Assembly: GCF_031755915.1 (NCBI RefSeq)
Contig: NC_083381.1
Span: forward strand, 4,476,501-4,540,500
Length of the DNA stretch: 64,000 bases
Reading direction: 5' to 3'
DNA from: Ziziphus jujuba
Taxonomy: Eukaryota; Streptophyta; Magnoliopsida; Rosales; Rhamnaceae
Part shown: positions 11,625-23,092 of the stretch, piece by piece
Numbering within the stretch: position 1 is the stretch's first letter
How the letters are laid out: each line of letters opens with the position of its first letter
Position numbers and translations under genes: made by a program
The notes under the pieces: generated by a model
What the model saw: only the letters and a program-made list of their open reading frames with translations
Told to the model about the DNA's origin: nothing
Database searches by the model: none

Positions 11625-13162
11625 GTTGTGTGGGTGTGTGGAAGAAAAACAAGAAAACTTCCACTGGGGAGACAATATTCATCCCCTTTTAGTTGGGTGT
11701 ATGAACGTCTACATGTAGGACCTCCATATCATGGGGTCGTTATTAAATATTTAACCAAAAATTTCAACCGTTCGGATTTCTTGAAATCTGTGCTTTTGGC
11801 CTTCTGATTTGTTGTCATTATGCAAGATTTTTCTCATATTTATTATTAGTCGGATTTATACTGAAACAATACATATTAATTGAATGCATTTAATCATAGA
11901 TTAATCTTTTATAATATAAAAAAATAATTAAGAAAAATCAATCTTTTATAGATAATTAATTAAATTATCAAATGACATATGACTTCTAACTAGTAATCGA
12001 TTATGAATTATGAAAAATAATATTTTTTTATACAAAAATTGATTGAAATTTTATTTTCTATGTGGAAATTGACATGGCGTATCCGTCTCCATACGTATAT
12101 ACTCAATTTCTTCTACATATTCAAAAGACACAACTATTATCATATTTGGAAAATTACCAAAAAGATTAATTTATTAGTTTTTTAGGTTATAAAAACGAAA
12201 AGATTATTCAGTTTTAAAGTTAATAAATTTTAAGACTAAAAAATTTAAAAACAATTTTTTAGTGGAGAATCAAACAAGCTGACCTATATTCGGTTTTAAA
12301 GACTAAAGGATAAATAATAAACTAGCTTGTTCTTAAGATCTTAAGAAGACAAATTTTACTATTCACTTTTATTCATGTCAAGAGCTATAGCTTCCAATTC
12401 AAGAAAAGTATGGTTTGTCACTTTGTCAAAAATTAATTTGAGCTTATCATTTTGTTAAAATGTTCTCCTTTTATTCAGGATATGATCCAAACGAAAACTA
12501 TATATGAAAAAATAATTAATTGTATTGAGATATTGAACTTTATAATTAAGGATGCAATTTTCAAGCATTTTCATTAAAAAGTAAGTAGAGCGAATGATGA
12601 GAATTGAATATTAAGAAAACGAGACGTGTTTATTCAGGACTATATTTCATGGTTCAGTCCAATCGCTGCTAAATGCTGATAATAAGTGAAAATGAGAAAA
12701 GTTCTCAATTATGAATATTAAATTTGTCTTCAAAGACAAGTCATATTTTTCTAAAAGTATATGCGTATTGATGCATATCTTTATTTTCATTACTTTCTTG
12801 GCATTAAATTAGATCCTTTCCTGTGACATTCAATGTATTTAAAGAAAGAATATATAATTAATATTTAATAGTAAGAAAAGAACCTAATATCTCTATTTGT
12901 CATTATGTATGTTATTTATCAATCATAATGAATCCTAAATCGCAATAATTAGAGAGTATTACAATAATACAAACAGACTTTAGTTGTTGACGCAGAAAAT
13001 TTACATGTGTTTGTTTCTTCGTCAATTCGACCAAAACTCTGTCGACTAAAACCACATCGACTAGATCTTCATCAAAATCAATTACTGACCTGTCAGCCAA
13101 AATATTTATTGGGATACTGCGTGGTATCATCCAAAGACATTTTCATGCTCAAATTTGTAACA
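9881..13162. other. Gene-free A+T-rich stretch
   Basis: No gene is supportable. It contains an imperfect tandem pair of about 130 bp (10730-10960), each copy starting with a GT-dinucleotide run followed by ATCAAGACAAA. CA/TG microsatellites lie at 10698-10738 and 10839-10857, and a 36-base G run is listed separately. The remainder is low-complexity. Confidence 0.55.
11588..11623. repeat. Pure G homopolymer, 36 bases
   Basis: Thirty-six consecutive G residues interrupt an A+T-rich region and are followed by TGTTGTGTGGGTGTG. A run this long could form G-quadruplexes and is difficult for replication and sequencing, so the assembled length may not be exact. Confidence 0.9.
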
Positions 13163-13612
13163 ATGCAGTATTTAATATTAGAGATGGTGGGAAGAATTTC
13201 ATACTGTACCTGTTTTCGTAGAACGATGGTCTATTTACAGTGAGTGATTGATCTTTAAGATGAAAACTCGATTTGAATAAAGGTCAATTTGATACAGCTA
13301 ATAAAAATAGAATTTTTATGGTAGATTCTCTTTCAAAAATAATTTTTATTGAAAAAATTAATAACTATTTGATTGTTAATTAAAAAAGTGTAGTGTTTAA
13401 TATTAAAGATGGTAGGAAGAATTTCATATTGTACCCTGCTTTGTAGAAAAATGGTTTAATTATAGCACGTGATTGACCTTTAAAGATTACAAAACAATTT
13501 GGTATAGTTGATGAAAATAAAACTTTTATCAATAAAATTTTTCATAATAACTTTTTTTCAAAAGCAATTTTTATTAAAAAACTAATAATTATTTGGTTGT
13601 TGATTAAAAACA
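13163..13612. repeat. Tandem duplication, two copies of about 225 bp
   Basis: The segment starting GCAGTATTTAATATTAGAGA (13163) is repeated in diverged form from GTAGTGTTTAATATTAAAGA (about 13390). Matching landmarks follow in order: GGAAGAATTTCATA, a TGATTGA-CTTTAA stretch and a closing ATTTGRTTGTT. Divergence and small indels indicate an old duplication. No coding sense is apparent. Confidence 0.75.
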
Positions 13613-15549
13613 ATATAGTGAATATCAAATTGAGTGTTTGACAACATGATTATAAAAGTGCTTTCGATTTTTTTTTTTTTAGTCATTTACAATAATTATC
13701 CTCATTCTGATGTCTCAAACCTATAATTTTCAAAACATATGTAAACATAAATATGAATAGTTTAGTAACTGAACTAATTTTGTAGTTTAGTAAATGAATC
13801 AATTTTACTTGATATAAAAGTGCTTACAACTTAAATATCTACAAGAGTATTTTTTTTATTATACATTTAATAATTTTTTATGCAATAAAAAATGTATAAC
13901 GCTGATAAAAATTAATAATACAAAATTAATGTGGTAAATATTACTGCTTATAGATTATATTATTTTAATTTTAGTTTTTAGATATTAGCTTATTTAGTTC
14001 TTTAAATATATACAAAAAAAACTTTAAAAAATAATGTTTAGGAATTAAAAGAAAATAAATTTAGCAATTTAATATTCATGTAGGGTTAGGATATATTAGG
14101 TACTTTATTAAATTAACTGAGGAGAAAATGATAAATAATAAAGGTTTTTTATAATTATGGTACGTAATAAAGTAGTAATTGGGCTTCTTGTAATAGAGTG
14201 TGTTTTTCAGGGGGGAAACAAAAAAAGGTTTAAAATTTTGGCTTCAAAACTTTTTATTTTCTTTATCAACAAATGCTTAACAGCAAATACTTATTAACGG
14301 TAACCCAACAATCAAGTTATTTTATTATTATTATTATTATTATGCTAAAATATTTTTGATTTTTAAGTAGAGTTTTTTCACAAAATAAAGATTTATTAAA
14401 CATATGCCAAAAGTTCTTGATCGAATATTAATTTAAATAAAAAAAAATTCATGAAATTTTTCTGATATATTTGAATAGTAAATAATTGATTCAAATGTAG
14501 TTAAATTTTGCTCCTGTTTGAACCATGAACGCCCAAAAGCTTTGCTTCGTAATATCTTAGATCCAAACCATATTCTCGTTAAAAATAGTATTCAACCACA
14601 TATTTAGGAAATATATTCTTTTTTTATTTTTTTTTATTTTTTTGGGGCAATAAAGCAAATATATTCTGTTAAGTGCATCTATAGTCGATTTTCAAAGATT
14701 ACTTGTCAATTGCATGCACCAAAAATCTCTTATTTATCGTGTATCTCGCCACTAGATGAATCAAAATTTCTGATTTATCGAGCATCGCACCACTAGATTT
14801 AGTACTGTTAGAATAAATGATCAGTATCAGGCCATGTGTACTTGCAGTAGTTTTACCCCTAACAATGGCCATTAGATTTGCTTAATTGGATTTGGTGTAT
14901 TTGTTAAGCGCCACTATCGTACGATTTTAAGGGTTACAACATCATTGTACTTTACAAACTTCATTTTTTGGTGTGAGATTCATGGAATAATATTAAATAT
15001 ATATAATTTAAAATGGGATCTATATATATATATATATATCTTATATAACAATTTAATTAATTTTTAAAAAGACTATTCATTTTTTCTATTAGATTTTTAA
15101 TATATAAAATCAACATAATTAAATAAATTCAATTGGTATTTTCCATTTGAGCATTAAATTTTATTGATGTTCATTTCAATGGTGATGAATTGAAAAACTA
15201 TACATGTAATATGCAATTAATTGTACACATTTGACCAAGTGTACCAGTGTACCAGGCCATACTTCAATTTAGTACACATTGTGTACTGAAAAAGATAAAT
15301 GTCTGCCTTCTTCTAATGTATATAAATTTGATTTCGTCAAGCTATCTTTTAACTCACATATATACAACTTTTTACCGTCATCATGTTCTTAGCAAACTAA
15401 ATTTTTAATTTTAAAATATAATTAAGGTGTTATTACAATTGCTTATGTAGTCATGCCATTCATTATAATTTGGAAATAGTCCCACAAAAATAGTTCTCTC
15501 TATATAACAATTCTCTAGGAAATATATATATGTATATATATATAGGGCG
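13613..15549. other. Gene-free A+T-rich stretch
   Basis: No coding region is visible. It has an (ATT)8 run near 14320, two diverged copies of a short block (TTATTTATCGTGTATCTCGC at about 14730 and TGATTTATCGAGCATCGCAC at about 14770), and two related blocks about 235 bp apart (GTTAAGTGC at 14670 and GTTAAGCGC at 14905). Confidence 0.5.
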
Positions 15550-15710
15550 TATTTATGGTGCAGTACATCCGTTTATGGATCCGCACAAAAAAATTATGCT
15601 TTTAAAAAAAGGTATCGTCTTTGTTGTATCTGTAATAGCGAAGATGATATTTCTTTTTAAAAATGTAGATCCACATGCAAACAGACCACATTATAGTATT
15701 ACTATATATA
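15550..15710. repeat. Palindromic MITE candidate inside (TA)n, copy 1
   Basis: Between (TA)n runs at 15526-15543 and 15702-15717 lies a palindromic segment. The left half contains TTTATGGATCCGCA, and the right half contains the inverted counterpart TGTAGATCCACATGC; further inverted similarity (TTTTAAAAAAAGGTATCGTC with GATGATATTTCTTTTTAAAA) continues inward. It resembles rice Micron-type MITEs, which insert into TA microsatellites. Confidence 0.45.
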
Positions 15711-16016
15711 TATATATAGAGTGCTAGTATATATATATATATATATGAATATATATTAAATTTTTTATAAATTATTTTTCATCTTACAATGAAAGACATG
15801 AAACTATAATAAATGTCAAGAGTTACCATTTGTTCAATTAAGTTTTCAATTTTAAATTTTAATTAAGATGCCTCTAATAAGACTTGATATAGTTTATCAC
15901 CTAAGGAGAACAATTAAATTATGTATATATCTTGAAATTAAAGAAAAGAAGAAAATTGACATAATGAAGGATACAACGGTTCCAGAGTCTTGGTTAGAAA
16001 GGAGGATTATAGAGTT

Positions 16017-16061
<45 letters not shown>

Positions 16062-16301
16062 TAAGGTTCATACTAGGATAGGGTGACTTGTTTTAATATT
16101 TGGTCTTCTTTTTATTAACCTTCATTTTATATAAAATATTATAATTTAAAATTTAAAAAGTGGTTAAATATTAGTTTAGTAAGATATTAAATTTTATTTA
16201 AAAAAATAAATTTTATAGGAGTTTTAAATCTAAGTTTATAATACAATCTAAAATTTGTAAAAATAAGTTATATTAATTTGGATATTAAAAATATGATTTT
16301 A

Positions 16302-16333
<32 letters not shown>

Positions 16334-17534
16334 GTATAATAACAATGCGATGGAGACGGAGCCTAAATTGGAGAGAATTATAGAGAAAAAACAATAAAAA
16401 AAATTATAACAGAGATATGCATATGGGATTAAGACTGGGTTTGTTTGCCAGCTTGCTGCTATCCCAAGTATAGTGGTTTCCAGAGATGAACTATACTGAC
16501 CAATCTTCTTTCCAGGTGTCACTAGCTATACGACTATGATAATGGAGTTTTTTATTGGTTATTCTTTATGGTGGTAGAAAAAAAAAAAAAAATCAAAGAA
16601 AAGAAAATTTAATGGATTAGGTCGCGTTGATTGCGCTAGAAAGGGTACTTGGCCAAGTGGACATACAACGTAGACTAGATAGTGGTGGTTTGGCTGCAAC
16701 TTGAAAATTTTTGATTTTGGAGTCTTTATGTTGAAGATTTTAGGGCATGGTCCCCGGTTTCGTAAAAGCTATAAGATAATAGTCCAAATTGGTGGTTGAT
16801 GACCCCACCATCCTCCCTGTCATTTTAATGGGTCCTAGACCTTTATTCATAACCTGTGATCAATGATTAGTATTCATGTTCAAAGCATCTTGACCATATG
16901 ATGTGAAATGTTTGATGAATTTGTTTATGTTCAATTACAACCTCTTTGTTTATAGGAATAGGAAGTGTCAAGGACTCAAAAAGAGAGAAAAATGAAAAGC
17001 AACAATTTTGAGTTGCTGATCATTTAGCATACAAGGATCACAGCAGGTGTAATGCCTTGCACAACAAATGATTCAAAACCAAGTCCATTTGATCTCGATT
17101 CTTGCTTTAAAATCTACCTACATATTCAACCGGTTGCTTGCGTCTTACTTGCCAACTATGAGAGGAAATAAAGTAGTAGTAATAATAATAATCAAATTAG
17201 TTAGACAGTACTAAAGATTTATGAGTCATGTTCCATGGCATGATTCAAAAGAAAGGTTCTCATTCAAGTATTTTGATAAAAAAAATACATAATATATATA
17301 AATAAAGGAGATCGCAAAAGTATGCTGTTACCCTTTAATATGTAACATATATATATATATATATATACATAAGGGGGTTTTCAAATTAGCCGCATATATT
17401 TGTTGCCCTAAGAATAATGCATGGATATATATGGAGTATACGGTACTATGGAGCATGTGTATGTACAGCAATTCTTACATCTAAAATATTTTGATTTGGG
17501 CAATATCTGGGAATATATATATGTATATATAAAA
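15711..17534. other. Gene-free stretch with (TA)n and (GA)n runs
   Basis: (TA)n runs occur at about 15728-15746, 16016-16034 (followed by (GA)n to 16061), 16309-16332 and 17348-17367. The segment 16620-17150 is less A+T-rich than its neighbours but holds no ORF or recognisable exon. Confidence 0.55.
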
Positions 17535-17710
17535 TAGTTTTATGGTACAGATTACATTTAAGTTGAAGTTTTTTGAAAAAAAAAAAACATCAATTTTGAT
17601 CTATATGTATACATCAAAAGTCAATATTTTTTTTTCTAAAAAGCATCAACTTAGGTATGATCATATGCAGATCAGTCCGTACTGTAGAATTCGTCTATAT
17701 ATATATATAT
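17535..17710. repeat. Palindromic MITE candidate inside (TA)n, copy 2
   Basis: A palindrome of about 165 bp lies between TATA-rich flanks. The left arm TTTAAGTTGAAGTTTTTTG pairs with the right arm, which contains AAAAAGCATCAACTTAGG. Its right end, TACTGTAGAATTC followed by (TA)n, is shared with the copy near 38.4 kb. Confidence 0.5.
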
Positions 17711-20700
17711 ATATTCTTCTAACAGTATAGATATATAATTTGGTATAAACAGGGGATATGTTTCCGAACAGTCTTGAAAATTTATTTTTCTATAAGATAT
17801 ATAGATTCTTGTTAGAATCTTTTGCTAACTTGAACAAATTTGCTGCTTGTTTTAAATTTTGTTATCCTTCACAAAAGTACAAAACATACTTTGGTTATAA
17901 TTGGCCTTCTTCGTGTTCACGACCATAATGTGCATTCTATGATGATTAGGTGAATTAATTTGTTCTCTTATATATTTAAAAAAAACGTTTAAATTTTAGA
18001 ATTAGAACCAATCAAAACCACTCCGTCCTTTTGTATTCCAACCCACCAGCAATTAAATTATTTGTTTAATTATAACGATTAATTAGGATCTACAAATAGT
18101 TAAAATCAAGGGGTACCGTTGATGGTCCAAAGGATTCACATTATTCACGTCTTGTCAAAGCAAAAATAAATAATTGGTAGGGTAATTGGAAATTGTTCCA
18201 TATAATTGCAAGCTATATATATGTATTATCAAGTCTGGTTGGCCTACATGTATAATAGAAGATGATGCTATGCGTTTTTGACCTACTGCTATATGGTACA
18301 TAGCCTAAACTTTCTAGGGGGGCTTGTCCCAATTATATGGTGACACTAACTCATGCCATATAAATATACCATGCTTTTTTGTTCTTACCATTTCTTTTTT
18401 TTCTTTTTTCCCCCTCATTCTCTCTTCAAAACACCAAAAAACAGCAATAAGGATGGGTAAAATGCCTCGCATTTAATTAGTAAAAACATAATATATTTTT
18501 ATGATGGATAAAGACTGTCTAAAAGTTTGGTATTTGCGATGTGCATAATCATGCAATCATCGCAAAAATGTTGAAAATCCTTTAAAAATCACCATTAACA
18601 ATGGGCAAAAGGATTTTTCATTGTTAAGTACAGTAGAAATGGCGAGAGAACGAACACTTTCTTTTTAACCAAACATACAAAAGTAAAAGGAATATGGAAA
18701 AAGCTGGACACGAAGGAGCTAAGGCATGGAGCCATTCCTAATGGGCCGCGGATAAAACGGGGTGCAGGGCCCAAAAAACTTTATCTAGGACCAAAGTAAA
18801 AAGGAGTGGAGACGAAAATTAGGATTCTTGCATCGAACTTGCCTATTATATATTATAGTATTTATATTATATCTTAATATATTTATATTAATGAAAATTA
18901 CATAAATATGTGTATTATATACTAAAATAAAAATAAAAACCGTGTTTGTTTTTCTTTGTTTTGTTTTGGGCGTGGAAATATGGACTACCTGTCTTGCCCT
19001 GCCGTCTCGCTTCAAAAGAAGCAGGGAAGTGGGGTGACAATGGATTTTCTCTGATCCTGCCCTATTTTGTTGCCATTCTTAGAGTCAACAACACCAAGAC
19101 AAAGAAGAGCGAAAGCACAATGTCACATTTGAGAGATGGAAAAAGTGACGTGGAAGACGTGTTTGATGGAAGAAGAAATAGAGAAAAGGATAGCTGTAAG
19201 ATGAAAAAAAGAAAATTGAAAACGATGAAAAGAGAAAGATGATATCGTAGGGACTAAGAACGGCATGCCTTGTGCCTGTTGTGAATAGTTTTATAATACA
19301 ACAGGCTTCATATATGCTCTATTATTTATTAGCTTTGAGCCTTACGTGTGTTCTATATGTGGATGGGATATTTTTTAAAAGATGAACTCTTACAAGGCTA
19401 TCATTTCTGTTTTTTCCATGACATGCTTGTTCATCGACAGGCAACCATATGCCCATCCTTTTTGGGTATCATGTGTACTATTGTGAAGCTCATAAAATAT
19501 TAAAATACATTAATCAACATTGGTTTCGGTTTGTTTATGGATAAACTTGAAGTTAACTCCATTCATCTTATTATAATACGAAAGTTTAAAAAATTTGAAC
19601 ATTTGATTTTTTTTTTTTTTTCTTCTCATGCTAAATTGTTAATAAATTTTATTTATTCCATTTCTTTAGATATATATTTTTAAAGAATTACTAAGTATAG
19701 ATATAAATAATATTATCATGTATTATAAGTATTCTATATGTTTTAAATAATAATTAATATATTTTTAATATGGATATGTATAAATGCAAATTCGAATTAC
19801 TCAGAAGCTATTTGAGATTGACTTGTATGTTATAGAGCTTTATTTCTTATTTCAGATTTTTTTATTGTCAATTGCATTCGAGTAAACTAAAACCAAACTA
19901 ATCTTGATCTCAAACTATTTGACTTATATATAACCCTAACCCTATTTTTGAATTTGTCATTTTTTTTTTCTTGTGACATTATTGTTTTCTAAACTATTCA
20001 TAATTTTTGCCTTTTAGTCATTTAATACCCTTGAATTTAACAAACAAACATTGCAATTATAATGTCAAACCTAATACAATATACTTTTATTTGTCCTACT
20101 ACCCTAGCCCAACATTTAACATGCAGATATATATGTGTATATATATATATATATACATATACATATAGAGTCAGCTTCAAATTGAATCCCTAATTAAAAA
20201 AATTTAGTGTTAAAACCATTAGATTATCATGATATAAGTTTGAATATATATATATATATATATTTTGATAATCGACTGTAAATACACTATTTATTTAAGT
20301 ATTTATTTTGAGTTTGACAATAGAATACACTATAATCTAGTGTTAAAACCATTACGTTATTAGGAACAATTCTTTTTTAAAATTTTAAATTTTTTCTTTT
20401 TATGTTTTAATTTGGATGAACTTTAAAATATCCTTATCACAATTAGATTTAAATTAATTATTACATATTAAAAATATATAAATAAATATAAAATTTAATT
20501 TTTAACTAATTTTTACCAAATTTGGATATTTTTAGAAAAAAATATTTATAAAGGCTAAACCTTGATTTGAAATCAATATTTTTACCAAATATATAAATAA
20601 AAATTATTAATTATTTTTTTTATTTTCTATTCCTATGAATATCTATTTTTATTTTTAAAGAAATAATTATTCTGAATACTAAACATAGTCTAAAAAAATG

Positions 20701-21480
20701 AATTTAGGAACAATTTTGAATTTAATATTTTAATATTGCAGCTGACTCGAAAGGTGCCATATGCTAGTGGAGATATAAAAATGAAGCCCCATCGTAGGAA
20801 AAAATATGAATGTGTGTGTAGTACTTTTGACAAAAATAAAGATTTAGAGATTTAGTTGCATGACTTCGTGAAAAAATTTGAGACTTGTTTTACTCTTCTT
20901 TTCTTTTCTTCTTTGTTTTCTCTGTATAAATTATATTTTTATTAATTCTAATGCGAATAGCTATAAGAGCTTGCATATATATGGCAAAATAAACTTTTAT
21001 TTACAAAATAAACTAATCTATCTTAAGTAAAAAAAATTTTATGTAAAAATTTTAAATGATTCATAGTAGAATAAGTTTATATATATTAAACAAAGCATAA
21101 AATATAAACAAAAAGTAAAACAAAAACCTTTTCTATGAACCTAAAATTTAAAATATTAAATTATATCATTCTTGATATAAATTTATAAAATTAATCCAAC
21201 ATAAAAAGAAATAATTTGATGTGCCTAATTTAGCTTAATCCACATGCAATACACGTGAACAACAAAGTATATATATAAATTGGTACAATATATTATTATT
21301 TTCAAATCAAGGTAGTAGATTTATTATAGTAATTAACAAATTAGAGACATTAAAAAAAAAAAAGAGGAACTAATTTTAAAATTTACCTTTTCTTTTTTTT
21401 TTTTTAAAAAAAAGCACTTATTAATATATGATTTTTTTAAAAGAAACTATTAATATGTAGTTAAAAGATTTTACATAAAT
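17711..21480. other. Gene-free stretch; one G+C-richer block
   Basis: No gene can be supported. The block 18640-19250 is richer in G+C and purines, contains a Site II motif (TGGGCC, 18742) and an open + strand frame of 98 codons (18946-19242) with no recognisable domain and high Lys/Arg content. It could be a promoter or exon remnant. The sequence around 20140-20260 lies between (TA)n runs and contains TAGTGTTAAAACCATTA, a phrase found again at about 20340 and, in altered form, at about 51690. Confidence 0.5.
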
Positions 21481-21519
21481 AAATAGCACGTGTTTTCAGA
21501 GTAATAGATATGGTGGCCG

Positions 21520-21569
21520 TGTGGTCATACAGGATCTCTTTCGCTTCCGTCGCTCCAAACGCTGGCTTT

Positions 21570-21608
<39 letters not shown>

Positions 21609-23092
21609 GCTCTCTTCTCTGCAAACCTTATAAAAAGAGTCCAACCACCGCCGGCAGTCAAGCCAGGTACGGCTTCTTTCTCTTTCTGGTATGCCCCCTC
21701 ATTTGCGTTCTCGCTCTTTGTTATTTTAATGCCGTCATTTTGGAAGCTTTTTTTTTTTTTTTGGGTTTTTCACTTCAAGTTTCACTATCATGGTAACCAA
21801 AAATGTCTGCAATCTCCGTGCTTTATGTTATAAATTTAATGGTTTTTCTTCTTTGGTTGTTCAAAGCCTTAAATTCGTTGGAAAGTTAGTGCCTTTTTGT
21901 AAATTTGTATGTTGCAATTGGTTTTTCAATTCTTCATGACTTGGCTAAGATTTTTGGTTTTCTTGATGGCTTTTGATTGATCATCCTCGTTTGTTGCCTG
22001 GTGAAATCGTAAATTACTGGGAAAAAAAAAATTTAGTCTTGAGGTGGAATGAGGAATTTTGTGAGAGCTGGTTTTTATTTTTTCCGTTTCTGTTAGACAA
22101 AAAGAGAAAGAAAGAATCTTAATAATTTGTCGGTTTTCTGAAGGAAGGAGGGATGCTGTTCAATTAAATGTTCGACCATGTGGATCATTTTAATGGTTTC
22201 GTCGATTCAGCCCGGGGATGTTGCAGTTCTGTAAGTGGATGGATTTCTAGCTTACTCTCAGAAAATAGTGGAGAACTAGTGTAGTGAGTCATTGCATTGT
22301 GTTGGATTAGTTGATACTACTTGCTGCTTGCTCTGTATATGTTGCTGTATCAACGTACATGCTATATATTTTAATTGCTGATTGGCTCTCTTTTGGGTAA
22401 TTCTCTTTTTGAATTGACTAAAGATAGGGAGTCATCATACATCTATCATGGTTGTAAATGATCATGTAGAAATAATTTCATCTGATAGTTTTAGTTATGA
22501 ATATCAACACAAATTTTCATATTTTGTGGAACAGAGTTTTATTGGGTGTCCAAAATTTAAACGTGTTTCCCTTGAACTGGAAAATTTTATGTTGGAGAGG
22601 ATTAATGAGACAGTGTTAATTTTTCTATGGGATTTGGATTGGTTGTCAACAGTTGGGGTTTGAGGTTCTTTTTCAGTTGGCATGGATGATGCCAAATGCA
22701 TTTGATATTAGCATTTGGTTGATTGGAATAGCTTCTCTTTCTAGAAGAGGTAGAAGGGATCCTATTTATGTAGATGTTGATTGGATCATTGTCATGGTTT
22801 GGTTGATTCAGGCTGGACATGTTGTAGTTTTTAAGTGGATGGGTTTGTAGGTTAATCTTTAGAAATTGCAGAGACCTACTTAGTTATTACATTTTGTCTG
22901 ATGGTTTGGCACTGCTTGTTACTCATCGTACTCACTATATTTCTCAATTGCAGATCGGATACCTCAAGAAATTCTAATTTTTAATTGATTGAATATGTGG
23001 AAAGTCATTTTACATCTATCATGCCAAATAGCTGTCTTTGATGCATTTGATACTCCAACAGTTTTTCTGAGACGAAGTTTTGATTCCAATCG
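21520..23092 (+). other. Probable PPR leader exon and intron, with a 0.6 kb duplication
   Basis: A G+C-richer block with a (CT)n run (21572-21607) ends at CCAG/GTACGG (splice donor about 21668). An acceptor, TTGCAG/ATCGGA, lies at about 22953. This fits a 5'-UTR intron before the PPR start codon, but it is not proven. The presumed intron contains a diverged tandem duplication: about 22180-22460 and 22780-23035 share GGATCATT, GATTCAG, ATGTTG-AGT, TAAGTGGATGG and CATCTATCATG in the same order, at an offset of 573-601 bp. Confidence 0.5.

Noticed and set aside
21461..21833. Three overlapping frames around the (CT)n run before the PPR gene
   Set aside because: All are generated by the CT/GA microsatellite (SLSLSL or REREREe-type protein) and none has a domain; the region fits a 5' leader better.
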